Shown here: piece by piece, positions 19,739 through 28,217 of the stretch
Position numbering within the stretch: the stretch's first letter is position 1
How the letters are laid out: each line of letters opens with the position of its first letter
Source: Tannerellaceae bacterium
GTDB taxonomy: Bacteria > Bacteroidota > Bacteroidia > Bacteroidales > Tannerellaceae
Assembly: GCA_021201865.1 (NCBI GenBank)
Contig: JAJQEE010000079.1
Coordinates: forward strand, 3,662 to 52,782
Reading direction: 5' to 3'
Length of the DNA: 49,121 bases
The notes under the pieces: generated by a model
What the model was told of the DNA's origin: nothing
The model's database searches: none
What the model saw: only the letters and a program-made list of their open reading frames with translations
Position numbers and translations under genes: made by a program

Positions 19739-20575
19739 TTATTGATTATAATATTCTATCAATCCTTCCATCGGTGACTGGGAAATCTTTCCAGGCCGTA
19801 TTCCTAATCCGGTTGCAACTGTGAAGAGGATCTCTCTGTAATGCCATGCAACAGAGCCGGTGAGATGAACTTCATGTTGCTGATAGTCATACTGCATCAC
19901 ATTCCGGATAAAGAACTCCCGGAAAGCCTGAGTGACCAAAGCATACACCGTAGGATCCCCAATGTGCTGTGTGAGGAACGGGGAAAAGCTCGCCAAAAAA
20001 CGGTTGGGCAAGGGTTGTTTATAGACCCGGTCCAGTATCGCTGCCGGAGTCAGTTGATATTGTTCCAGAAATTTCTCCTTTAAACCCGGAGTCAGCTGAT
20101 TCTTCAGACAGGCTCCTACCAAAAGTTTTCCCAGCACCGCTCCACTTCCTTCATCTCCTAAGATATAACCTAAAGGCGAAACATTGTCACGTATTTCCTG
20201 CCCGTCATAAAAACAGGAGTTGGATCCGGTCCCTATAATACAGGCAATCCCTTTTTCTCTTCCACATAACCCTCTGGCAGCAGCGACGAGATCACTACCC
20301 ACTTCTATCACAGGGGCAGGAATCACCTGGACTATTGCCTGTTCTATGATCGCATTCTTTTCCGGATTCGCACAACCTGCTCCGAAGAAGTGGACCTCCT
20401 CTATCGTATATTTTCCGATAAAAGGTAACAGATCTTCTTTCCATTCTTCCGCGATCTCTCCAGAGGTCCGGAAAAAAGGATTAGCCCCTTTCGTAAAAAT
20501 CTGTGTTATTTGTTTACCGTGGTCTACTACACGCCAATCGACTTTCGTAGAACCACCGTCTGCAAGTAAAATCAT
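19739..20575 (-). CDS. murK: BadF/BadG/BcrA-type sugar kinase, probable MurNAc kinase
   Basis: This is a 278-residue ASKHA-fold kinase. MILLADGGSTKVDWRVV is the phosphate-1 motif (DGGSTK). GTGSNSCFYDG is the phosphate-2 region, GYILGDEGSGAVLG follows, and GSVAWHYRE is in the C-terminal adenosine-binding part. The family includes GlcNAc kinase and MurNAc kinase. Placement between NamZ/MurT and MurQ matches MurK of Tannerella forsythia, which makes MurNAc-6-phosphate for MurQ. GlcNAc kinase activity is also possible. The stop codon lies at the very edge of the repeat element, so the last residues could have been altered by its insertion. It starts 70 bases after namZ ends. Confidence 0.82.
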   Translation of the reverse strand: MILLADGGSTKVDWRVVDHGKQITQIFTKGANPFFRTSGEIAEEWKEDLLPFIGKYTIEEVHFFGAGCANPEKNAIIEQAIVQVIPAPVIEVGSDLVAAARGLCGREKGIACIIGTGSNSCFYDGQEIRDNVSPLGYILGDEGSGAVLGKLLVGACLKNQLTPGLKEKFLEQYQLTPAAILDRVYKQPLPNRFLASFSPFLTQHIGDPTVYALVTQAFREFFIRNVMQYDYQQHEVHLTGSVAWHYREILFTVATGLGIRPGKISQSPMEGLIEYYNQ

Positions 20576-20645
20576 ATATTTTATTTTTAGTCATTAAAGG
20601 AGTGAACGAACCAGGGGAATGCAAACTCCTTTAACGATCCTATTT

Positions 20646-21881
20646 TCATTTATACAAATAATATTTCTTGGAACGCTGTTTGAAAGGCTCCACCTCTTTG
20701 TACCAAAAATCTTTGATATCAGCGAAACGATTATTTTTTGCGAATGCTTCCCTTACATAATTACTTCCAGATACCTGGTCAAACATCCGGAACCGGTCTT
20801 TATTGGCATGATCAAACACCGCTCTGTCCGGATAGAGGGCAGCTATTTCCTGCATGATATAGAACTGTATTTCCGAAAGACGGGCTTTCTGGTAATTCAT
20901 GATATGGATCTGTACTCCCTGATAAGGTTTTCCCTGCCCCACTGAATAAAAAGGTTTGATATGGACCGGACGGAAATGTACGCCCGTTAGTCTCAAACGA
21001 TTCAGATTATTGGCTAAATTATCTGCCTGTATCCATTCTGCTGCGACTAATTGAAAGGGGATCGTATATCCTACCCCAATGGAAACATACCCTAATTCAC
21101 CCAAAATGCCGGATGCCGGATACAGCACAGCAGAGATGGGTTGGGGAATATGCGGAGAAGAGGGGATCCATTGTAATCCGGTCTCCTCATAATTCATTTT
21201 ACGTTTCCACCCTTTCATCTTTACGACATGTAACTTACAGGACTTAGACAGCATATTTTCATTATTCAGGAACAGCGCCAATTCACCACAGGTCATTCCA
21301 TATACATACGGTATTTTGAATTGGCTGACGAAAGAGATATATTCATCTTCCACCAGTCCGCCCTCCACCTTCAAACCACCTAATGGATTGGGTCTGTCTA
21401 ATATCACTACTTCCACGTCATGCTCGGCGGCGGCTTCCATCACCAGCCCCATCGTACTGATATAGGTAAATGAACGGCAACCAATATCCTGGATATCATA
21501 AACCAACAGATCTATCCCCTGCATCATTTCAGGGGTCGGTCTTCTCGTTTTGCCATGCAGAGAGTAAACAGGCAAACCCGTCTGAGGATCCGTTATATCC
21601 TCAATATGATCACCCGCATGACCATCTCCACGAACGCCATGTTCCGGCGCAAACAGGCTGACTAAATTTACGTTTGGTGCTTCATGCAGAATATCGATCA
21701 CCGATTTCAATTGATTATCCACTCCGGTCGGATTGGTCAGCAGCCCGACCCGCTTTCCTTCCAGTATTTTAAAGTTCTGTTCTTTCAGTACCTCCAACCC
21801 GGTCCTGATCTTTATCTTTTGGGCATAAGTAACCCCGCAAGCCAGACCAAGTGTTAATAATACCAGATATATTTTTTTCAT
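20646..21881 (-). CDS. namZ: NamZ-type exo-beta-N-acetylmuramidase (DUF1343, GH171)
   Basis: DUF1343 proteins include NamZ, which releases MurNAc from the non-reducing end of peptidoglycan fragments. The 411-residue product (start ATG 21881) has a signal peptide MKKIYLVLLTLGLACGVTYA with Gln as likely first mature residue. The family core follows: VGLLTNPTGVD, LFAPEHGVRGDGHAG with the probable catalytic Glu80, DLLVYDIQDIGCRSFTYISTM and VILDRPNPLGG. The ATG at 21923, inside murT, would add 14 residues before the signal, so it was rejected. The gene is 7 bases after murT. It should act in the periplasm and deliver free MurNAc to MurT. Confidence 0.88.
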   Translation of the reverse strand: MKKIYLVLLTLGLACGVTYAQKIKIRTGLEVLKEQNFKILEGKRVGLLTNPTGVDNQLKSVIDILHEAPNVNLVSLFAPEHGVRGDGHAGDHIEDITDPQTGLPVYSLHGKTRRPTPEMMQGIDLLVYDIQDIGCRSFTYISTMGLVMEAAAEHDVEVVILDRPNPLGGLKVEGGLVEDEYISFVSQFKIPYVYGMTCGELALFLNNENMLSKSCKLHVVKMKGWKRKMNYEETGLQWIPSSPHIPQPISAVLYPASGILGELGYVSIGVGYTIPFQLVAAEWIQADNLANNLNRLRLTGVHFRPVHIKPFYSVGQGKPYQGVQIHIMNYQKARLSEIQFYIMQEIAALYPDRAVFDHANKDRFRMFDQVSGSNYVREAFAKNNRFADIKDFWYKEVEPFKQRSKKYYLYK

Positions 21882-21888
21882 ACAATTT

Positions 21889-23748
21889 TTATTTATTGGT
21901 TGCTTTCCCATAGTTGGGATCAATTTTTAAAAGGGCTACCGCTATGGCTGGGATCACACTGCATAGCATGATCCAGACAAAGAAGTTATAGTAACCTAAT
22001 AGTTCCTGTAACCATCCGGCAAACATGCCGGGGATCATCATACCCAACGCCATAAACCCGGTACAGATGGCATAGTGAGCCGTCTTTTGTTCTCCATCCG
22101 AATAGTACATCAGGTAGAGCATATACGCTGTAAACCCAAACCCATATCCGAACTGCTCCAGCACCACACACAGGTTAATCAGGAGCATACTGTCAGTCTG
22201 GGTATACGCCAGATAAAGGAAAGTCGCACTGGTCAGTAACATACTCAACGCCATCGGCCAGAGCCATTTCTTCAAACCTCCTTTGGCGGCTACGATACCT
22301 CCTAAAATACCTCCGACCGTCAGACCCAGAATTCCCATCGTTCCATAGACCAATCCTACCTGTCCTGTAGTCAATCCTAAACCACCTACATCTTTCGAGT
22401 CCAGGAGGAAAGGATTGATCAGCTTCACTAACTGAGCTTCCGAAAAACGGTAGGTCAGCATAAAGAAGATCGCAACAGCAGCCTGTGGCTTCTGAAAGAA
22501 AGAGACGAAGGTGGCTGAGAATTCCCGGAAGATGGAAGAGGCGGACAGGCTGGAATGAGATTGATCCGAATCCGGTCTGGGCAGACTAAAACGGTGATAG
22601 AAACTAAAAAAGAAAAAGAGCCCTGCCAGTACAAAGAAAGTAATCGACCAGGCAAACGGAATATTTCCGGATAATCCTTTAAACTCGGCATTACTTGTGG
22701 TCGTTAGTTTCGGATCGATCTGAAATACCATATACGCAGGCTGATCCCAGTTGGATTCATTAAAAACCAAACGTTCTCCATGGATCAGAGAAATACTTCT
22801 GTCCCCCCGGTTCATGGTAGTATTCAGTATCCGTTCTTTTCCCTCTTCCGGTTTACCGGACAGACGGATAGCCACAGCAGTTACATTTCCTGCATGGTCC
22901 GAGACGGTGGCCTCCCGCTTTTCTCCGAAATGACGTTGTATCCAATTTCCCAAAGGAGCAGAAACAGACTGACTCCACCACCCCTCTTCTGTTTGCTGTG
23001 AAGCAATAGCCGCAGCCGTTTGTTCCACCGGAATAAATCCGTTTTGCTGATTCAGTTCCCGGATCTCCTGAAGAAAAAGCTGAACACTCTCCTGACTGAC
23101 ACCCTGCGTTCCTATATGAACGATTTCATTGTCTGCCACAAAATGCAGATCTTTCCCGGAAGAAGCAACAGACGGTGCCTGCGGAATATATAAAGAAGAC
23201 TGAGTATATTGAGGAGAAGCATCCACCTGGATGCGAAGCGGCTCACTTCCGGAAGAACTTTCCAGGAAACCGGCCAGAATGATCAGTACTCCCTGTCCCA
23301 TGATAGTAGCAATCCGGTAGAAGGTACTACGGATGCCCACATACATCGCCTGTTGATTGGTGTCCAGTCCCAGCATATAAAATCCATCTGCCGCAATATC
23401 ATGGGTCGCTGAACTAAAAGCCAATAGCCAGAAGAAAGCCAGTGTCGCCTGAAAAAAGAAGGGCAACGGAATCGTGAAGGCAATGCCAGCCAGTCCTGCC
23501 CCGATCAGCAACTGCATGGTCACGATCCACCAGCGTTTGGTTTTCAATAAATCTACAAAGGGGCTCCAGAAGGGTTTGATCACCCATGGCAAATAAAGCC
23601 AACTGGTATATAACGCAATGTCTGTGTTAGATATACCCAGACGTTTATACATAATTACCGAGATCGTCATGACCGCCACATAGGGTAAACCTTCGGCTAA
23701 ATAAAGGGATGGTATCCATGCCCAGGGTGATTTGTTCTTACCTTTCAT
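21889..23748 (-). CDS. murT: AmpG-like MFS transporter with large periplasmic insert, probable MurNAc transporter
   Basis: This 619-residue inner-membrane protein resembles AmpG and MurT permeases. It opens WAWIPSLYLAEGLPYVAVMTISVIMYK, the family N-terminus with the EGLPY motif, and has FSSATHDIAADGF in helix 4. I count about five helices before residue 162. A hydrophilic stretch follows at about 163-362. A helix then spans about 363-385 and six more follow to the end. By the positive-inside pattern the 200-residue insert lies in the periplasm between helices 5 and 6. Its place next to NamZ, MurK and MurQ makes MurNAc or a muropeptide the likely cargo. It starts 6 bases after the DUF4922 gene. 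Confidence 0.85.
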   Translation of the reverse strand: MKGKNKSPWAWIPSLYLAEGLPYVAVMTISVIMYKRLGISNTDIALYTSWLYLPWVIKPFWSPFVDLLKTKRWWIVTMQLLIGAGLAGIAFTIPLPFFFQATLAFFWLLAFSSATHDIAADGFYMLGLDTNQQAMYVGIRSTFYRIATIMGQGVLIILAGFLESSSGSEPLRIQVDASPQYTQSSLYIPQAPSVASSGKDLHFVADNEIVHIGTQGVSQESVQLFLQEIRELNQQNGFIPVEQTAAAIASQQTEEGWWSQSVSAPLGNWIQRHFGEKREATVSDHAGNVTAVAIRLSGKPEEGKERILNTTMNRGDRSISLIHGERLVFNESNWDQPAYMVFQIDPKLTTTSNAEFKGLSGNIPFAWSITFFVLAGLFFFFSFYHRFSLPRPDSDQSHSSLSASSIFREFSATFVSFFQKPQAAVAIFFMLTYRFSEAQLVKLINPFLLDSKDVGGLGLTTGQVGLVYGTMGILGLTVGGILGGIVAAKGGLKKWLWPMALSMLLTSATFLYLAYTQTDSMLLINLCVVLEQFGYGFGFTAYMLYLMYYSDGEQKTAHYAICTGFMALGMMIPGMFAGWLQELLGYYNFFVWIMLCSVIPAIAVALLKIDPNYGKATNK

Positions 23749-23754
23749 GTGCTG

Positions 23755-24711
23755 TTAGTTTTCCATTTTAGTATATTGAATCCTGCTCACTAATTGATCC
23801 ATCTGGCTGTCAGAGATCGTTATTTCCGACAGGATCCGTTTGATCTGTTCCCCTGTTATGTTCCGGAAATCCTTTTCCAAAGGAGTAATAAAAACGCCTC
23901 CCAGATCCACCGATGCCGGACTGATCAGACAATTCTCCTCTCCTTCGGCAAAATAACAATCCGGACGGTGTTTATCCCGGGGAACAATATAACTGTACCA
24001 GGTATCTTTTTCATACCAGGTAAGAATATTCATCCGGGGTTCCATTTCCCCCTCCGGGATCTCCAGATAATGATAGAGTATATAAAAGAAAGTAACGGCA
24101 GACAGTTTAGAAGAAGATTCAACTAAAAAACCATTCCGGGAATACTCCCTCATTCTATATACCGTATGCAAGCCGTCTGAAAGAACTGCTTCCTTCCTAA
24201 CCTGCCGAATGTCCTGCTCCAACGGTAGAAAGCCTTTGTTGCCAGCCTGAAAATGGAGATGATCGGGAGCGGATGCTCCACATTTGGGACCATTATAAAA
24301 GATCACATACTCCTCCAATGCCTGAGCCAGATCCAACATATCTTCATACCGGCCACGGATGAGTTGATCTGTATGCTGATAATCCGGGATCGTGAAATGT
24401 TCCGGAAAGATCGGAAAAGGATTTACTAAGATCTGATATTCTTCACCAAAGGGAAGCCCTTTCTGTACGTCTGGCAGATGGGCCGGACATAGAAAACAGG
24501 GTCTTTCCTGGATAGACTTCGCATCTACTTTAGCAGCGGACGATTGAATCCGGGCCGGATTGAATTGTACACGGATCGTATATGTGCCAAAAGAAAAGGT
24601 TTTTACCTGTACCTCTTCCAGTGCAGCATAGTTTTTCCGGGCCAGTTCCCAAACCGTTACCTGTTCCTGTAACAACTGCCTTACCTCTTGTGATAGTCTG
24701 CTCATCTCCAC
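23755..24711 (-). CDS. DUF4922 protein, HIT/GalT-like nucleotidyl transferase or phosphorylase candidate
   Basis: This is a 318-residue cytoplasmic protein of the DUF4922 family. It has a CxxC pair in ERPCFLCPAHLP (Cys72, Cys75) and NPFPIFPEHFTIP, a segment like that before the active site in HIT/GalT proteins. The active-site-like motif is APDHLHFQAG (His151, His153, Gln155). The HLHFQ form is that of GDP-hexose phosphorylases and resembles HPHxQ of galactose-1-phosphate uridylyltransferase. A reaction on a nucleotide sugar or sugar phosphate is therefore likely, but the substrate is unknown. It lies 2 bases after the GT2 gene and 6 bases before murT, so it belongs firmly to the operon. The known MurNAc-to-GlcNAc-6P pathway needs no such enzyme. 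Confidence 0.75.
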   Translation of the reverse strand: MEMSRLSQEVRQLLQEQVTVWELARKNYAALEEVQVKTFSFGTYTIRVQFNPARIQSSAAKVDAKSIQERPCFLCPAHLPDVQKGLPFGEEYQILVNPFPIFPEHFTIPDYQHTDQLIRGRYEDMLDLAQALEEYVIFYNGPKCGASAPDHLHFQAGNKGFLPLEQDIRQVRKEAVLSDGLHTVYRMREYSRNGFLVESSSKLSAVTFFYILYHYLEIPEGEMEPRMNILTWYEKDTWYSYIVPRDKHRPDCYFAEGEENCLISPASVDLGGVFITPLEKDFRNITGEQIKRILSEITISDSQMDQLVSRIQYTKMEN

Positions 24712-24713
24712 AC

Positions 24714-26174
24714 TTATTTTTTATTTAATGCGATACGAGCCTGCACTTCCCAGGTCCGGATCCGGTCTTTATAGGTATTATGAGCATTCATTTTCACAAT
24801 ATCTAAGGAAGCATCTGAATTATCATCCCAGCGACGGCACAGATAAAGGACCTCATAGATACGTCCGATCTGATACTCACGGGAGAAATATAATCCTAAT
24901 GCATAATCTTCCCCATAACTGGTATTCGGCACTTTGATCTCCCGCAGCAGGGGAGTATAGAAAGCACGCGGTGCTCCCAGTCCGTTAATACGGAGTGCAT
25001 TGTTCCGTCCGTTCTCCGGCGTCCACTCTTTGTGGTCGATCACACCCGGAGGGATCATACGCATATCGAAGTCCGTTAACATATACGTACCCACCACCAT
25101 CGCACAATTCTGCTCATAAAAGGCATCCACAATCTTTTGTAACGTATCTTCCCCGGAATACACATCATCACTATCCAGCTGGACAGCAAACTTTCCACAT
25201 TTGGGATGATGTACACCCGCATTCCAGCAACCGCCAATACCCAGTTCCTTATTTTCAGGGATCAGATGCACCAGGCGTTCATCATCCGCGAACCGGTCAA
25301 TAGCCTCTGTTGTTCCATCCGTAGAATAGTTATCCACGACAATCAGATTAAACTTAAAATTAGTTTTCTGGCTTAAAACGGAGCGGATCGCATCTGCGAC
25401 TGTACGGATACGGTTACGAACCGGTATGATGACCGAAGCCTCATATTCAAAAGGCTGCCGGTCAAATGCAACCGGCCTGAATTCCGGCTTCAGGTAAGCC
25501 CCGGTCTGTTTCAGGTGATCCGTACAGGCCTCTTCCATTTCGATCTGTACCTGTCTGTTTTTCGGATCTACATAATCAAAAATCTTTTCCCCGCTTTTAC
25601 GGGTATCATTTTCTATTTCCGTATATAGATATTCATTGATATGAACCAGTTCCGCTTCCTCTGATACTTTCAGGCGAAGATCATACAGTCCGGCGAACTG
25701 ATAGACGCTGTCCATTCTGGAAACAGCCCTTTGTAGAACGTCCGACCTGTAAATAAGAACCGGACCAAAATTAAAATCATCCCGCAGGCTACCTTTTTGG
25801 TAGGCGATTACCGGGGCATTCCGCTTTTCGCCATCCACGATCTGGTAATGATCCGCATACACCATTCCGGCACCGGAATCCTGTGCCAGACGGATCATCC
25901 GCTCCAATGCAAACATCCCCATACGTAACGCAGCCGTTTTCGTATAGATCAGCGTATAAGCCGTATCTGCAAATTCCGCGATCTGTTTCATGGTATGGGT
26001 GGAATGAAGAGAATCTACCGGCAGAAGGGTACAACCTTCGATGGGATCCACTTCCCGGTTCTCCGTAAGAAGATAGATGGATTTAATAAGTTCTGATGAT
26101 CTCAGTGAATCAAGAGTTTCTTTTATCTGGTCAGCGTTCTGATAAGGGAGAAAACAATTCAGATGTGTCTGCAT
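24714..26174 (-). CDS. two-lobed glycosyltransferase family 2-like protein
   Basis: This is a 486-residue protein without a signal peptide or membrane segment. Residues 1-240 look like a degenerate GT-A-type half (LNCFLPYQNADQIKETLDSL, then GAGMVYADHYQ). Residues 247-480 are a canonical GT2 domain: EASVIIPVRNRIRTVADAIRSVLSQ at the start, NLIVVDNYSTDGT, and the metal/nucleotide-sugar motif QLDSDD (Asp334-Asp337). The acceptor is unknown. It is the first gene of the salvage segment after susD, and a TAnnTTTG box lies about 50 bases upstream. The stop is 2 bases before the DUF4922 start, so the two are almost certainly translated together. A cytoplasmic glycosyltransferase in a degradative operon is odd. 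It could build a storage or surface glycan from salvaged sugar, or be a GT-fold protein with another activity. Confidence 0.75.
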   Translation of the reverse strand: MQTHLNCFLPYQNADQIKETLDSLRSSELIKSIYLLTENREVDPIEGCTLLPVDSLHSTHTMKQIAEFADTAYTLIYTKTAALRMGMFALERMIRLAQDSGAGMVYADHYQIVDGEKRNAPVIAYQKGSLRDDFNFGPVLIYRSDVLQRAVSRMDSVYQFAGLYDLRLKVSEEAELVHINEYLYTEIENDTRKSGEKIFDYVDPKNRQVQIEMEEACTDHLKQTGAYLKPEFRPVAFDRQPFEYEASVIIPVRNRIRTVADAIRSVLSQKTNFKFNLIVVDNYSTDGTTEAIDRFADDERLVHLIPENKELGIGGCWNAGVHHPKCGKFAVQLDSDDVYSGEDTLQKIVDAFYEQNCAMVVGTYMLTDFDMRMIPPGVIDHKEWTPENGRNNALRINGLGAPRAFYTPLLREIKVPNTSYGEDYALGLYFSREYQIGRIYEVLYLCRRWDDNSDASLDIVKMNAHNTYKDRIRTWEVQARIALNKK

Positions 26175-26220
26175 GCTATATTCAATTTAGTTTGTTGAAT
26201 TTCACTTTTTTGTTTATTGA

Positions 26221-26228
26221 CAAAAGTA
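26221..26228 (-). promoter_or_regulatory. candidate internal promoter before the GT2-DUF4922-mur genes
   Basis: The minus strand reads TACTTTTG, an exact TAnnTTTG match, 47 bases before the GT2 start. No good -33 TTTG is seen at 19-20 bases. It may allow expression of the mur genes without the susCD promoter. Confidence 0.45.
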
Positions 26229-26287
26229 ATTACTTAATTTAAAAGTCTGTACCTCTCCTAACTGTTCTTGAACAGGAACGCTCATCC

Positions 26288-26308
26288 CTGTTTCATAAAC
26301 AGTTTTTT
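26288..26308 (+). terminator. plus-strand intrinsic terminator antisense to the PUL
   Basis: CTGTTT (26288-26293), loop CAT, AAACAG (26297-26302), then TTTTTT. It points against the surrounding genes and no plus-strand gene precedes it. An inverted repeat CTGTTC-TT-GAACAG lies at 26262-26275 just before. It could end a small antisense RNA, or be chance. Confidence 0.4.
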
Positions 26309-26369
26309 ATGTCTCTGATAGTTAGGATGACAGATCTAAAGGTATAACCGGAGACAGAAAGAGAAGGAT

Positions 26370-26422
26370 CAACATACGGATACCCTTCCGGCCGGCATAG
26401 CTGTCAGGCTATCCGCATGTTG
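26370..26422 (-). terminator. long hairpin after susD, possible attenuator
   Basis: CAACATACGGATA (26370-26382) and TATCCGCATGTTG (26410-26422) pair at 12 of 13 positions. Read in the susD direction, the stem is followed by a pyrimidine-rich stretch without a pure T run. It may stabilise the susCD 3' end or partly terminate there before the mur genes. The 280-base gap it lies in holds no gene. Confidence 0.5.
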
Positions 26423-26454
26423 AAACAGACCATAGAGAAATTTTCAGCTATTAA

Positions 26455-28197
26455 TTACCAACCCGGATTCTGAGGGAAACTGACCCCTTCACTCACATAC
26501 AGGTCAATCTGTCCCGTAGGAATGGCATTTAAATAATTCTTTTCCGGGTCAAATGTACGGTGACTCTCCGGATAGGCATATACATATCCTTCTTCGTTCA
26601 AGGTGGCTACGTCATCTGGTGCCAAAGCGCTACCCTTCACACCCAAAGCTACGTCCGGATTCTTCGTATGATCTAAGTAATCTCCTTTTTTCCAGCGCAT
26701 CAGGTCATAGTAACGAATTGCAGTCCATGTCATGAGTTCTGCCCGGCGTTCCCGGCGGATCTCCCAGATGATGGAAGGAACCACACCGGAGATCTGCTCC
26801 AGGGCACTGGTACGTTTCGGATCATTAATAGTGACTCCATCTACCATCACCACTTCATCGCTGACATAGGTAAGAGGAGTGATACCTACCCGGTTACGAA
26901 GGATATTTACCGACATGTCCAGATCATTCTGAGTGATCGTACCTAATTCCGCACAGGCCTCCGCATAGTTCAGTAACACCTCCGCATAAGAGAAGATAGG
27001 GGCATCAATCGTATTCTGTCCGGTTGTTGTGACGTTGGAGGAATTTTCATTATAAAACAGATGGATCACATAGCCCGTAGAGGACTTTCTGGCTCTGGAT
27101 AAAGAGTTCACCGAACCTCTGAAACTCACCCCTTCACTATCGACAGTTGCCAACAGGCGGGGATCCCGGTTTGCTAAAGCATGCTCCAGTTTATTATCTC
27201 CCTCATATAAGGGTGACTGACTGATAGGAAGACCATCTGCACAAACATAACTTTCGAAAGCCGCTTTCGTCATACCGTTACCCACCGTAGAGGTATTGGT
27301 ATAAGCCTGGATCGAGTTGGACAGGATTCCCAAAGAGTAATTTTTATATAAAATGATCTCTGAATTACCTCCTAAATCTTCCGAGTTATAGACCGCTTTG
27401 AACGCATCCCGGTTCATCTGAATGGCATATTTACCGGAAGTCATAAGTGCAGCATCTGCCTCTTTCGCTCCTTGCAGGAATGTACTTCCATCGGCAGACT
27501 GATGGTATTTACGATAGGTACCTTCATAGACACCGATCCGGGCTTTCAAAGCCAGAGCGACATATTTAGTCACCGAGTTCGCCTCATCCGACTCCCGTAG
27601 CAGTTCAATCGCTTTGGTAATATCCTCCCATACTTTCTGCATCACCTCATTCCGGTCCATCCGGGGAATATAGATGTTCTGTACATCATTCGGATCTTCT
27701 ATCACCTTATCATAATAAGGCACATCGCCAAACCGCTGCACTAATTTATAATAGGACAGTGCCCTGAAGAAACGGGCTACTCCCTCCCAATGTGCTGCGG
27801 CTTCTGTTTCCATAGGTACTTCGGGGATCCTTTCCAGCATGACATTCGCTCTTCTGATATACTCATACTGATCTTTCCAGTCTGAATTGGCACTTCCCGG
27901 GTTGATCTGATAAGGTAGAAATGTATTATTCGTCAGGTCATCCGAGATATTAATACTGGAAGTCATATTGGAGGCCTGAAAATAAAACTCGGCAGTAGTT
28001 CCGGTAGCAATACCATAGGCTTTGAACTGGTCATAAAACAGCCAGCCATAGGTTTTCACATTTGCCTCACTGGTCCAGTAAGTATCATCCGTAAATCCGT
28101 CCAACGGATCTCTGTCTAAGAAATCATTACATCCGGTATGTAAGAGCAGCAATCCGCTCATTAAGATCGTGCTGATATATATGTTTATCTTTTTCAT
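26455..28197 (-). CDS. SusD-like surface glycan-binding lipoprotein
   Basis: SusD proteins are outer-membrane lipoproteins that cap the SusC transporter and bind its substrate. The 580-residue product has a lipoprotein signal ending LLLHTGC, then NDFLDRDPLDGFTDDTYW, the usual SusD N-terminus. It continues with SusD-like helical repeats and the RagB/SusD C-terminal part with WEIRRERRAELMTW and a YLNAIPTGQIDLYV end. It starts 20 bases after susC. With the sigma/FecR pair and the downstream mur genes, a peptidoglycan-derived or amino-sugar oligosaccharide is the likely ligand (inference). Confidence 0.93.
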   Translation of the reverse strand: MKKINIYISTILMSGLLLLHTGCNDFLDRDPLDGFTDDTYWTSEANVKTYGWLFYDQFKAYGIATGTTAEFYFQASNMTSSINISDDLTNNTFLPYQINPGSANSDWKDQYEYIRRANVMLERIPEVPMETEAAAHWEGVARFFRALSYYKLVQRFGDVPYYDKVIEDPNDVQNIYIPRMDRNEVMQKVWEDITKAIELLRESDEANSVTKYVALALKARIGVYEGTYRKYHQSADGSTFLQGAKEADAALMTSGKYAIQMNRDAFKAVYNSEDLGGNSEIILYKNYSLGILSNSIQAYTNTSTVGNGMTKAAFESYVCADGLPISQSPLYEGDNKLEHALANRDPRLLATVDSEGVSFRGSVNSLSRARKSSTGYVIHLFYNENSSNVTTTGQNTIDAPIFSYAEVLLNYAEACAELGTITQNDLDMSVNILRNRVGITPLTYVSDEVVMVDGVTINDPKRTSALEQISGVVPSIIWEIRRERRAELMTWTAIRYYDLMRWKKGDYLDHTKNPDVALGVKGSALAPDDVATLNEEGYVYAYPESHRTFDPEKNYLNAIPTGQIDLYVSEGVSFPQNPGW

Positions 28198-28217
28198 AAT
28201 TATTACTGATATGAGTG

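Noticed and set aside
20646-21923. namZ start at ATG 21923, overlapping murT
   Set aside because: It would place 14 polar residues before a clean signal peptide. ATG 21881 fits better.
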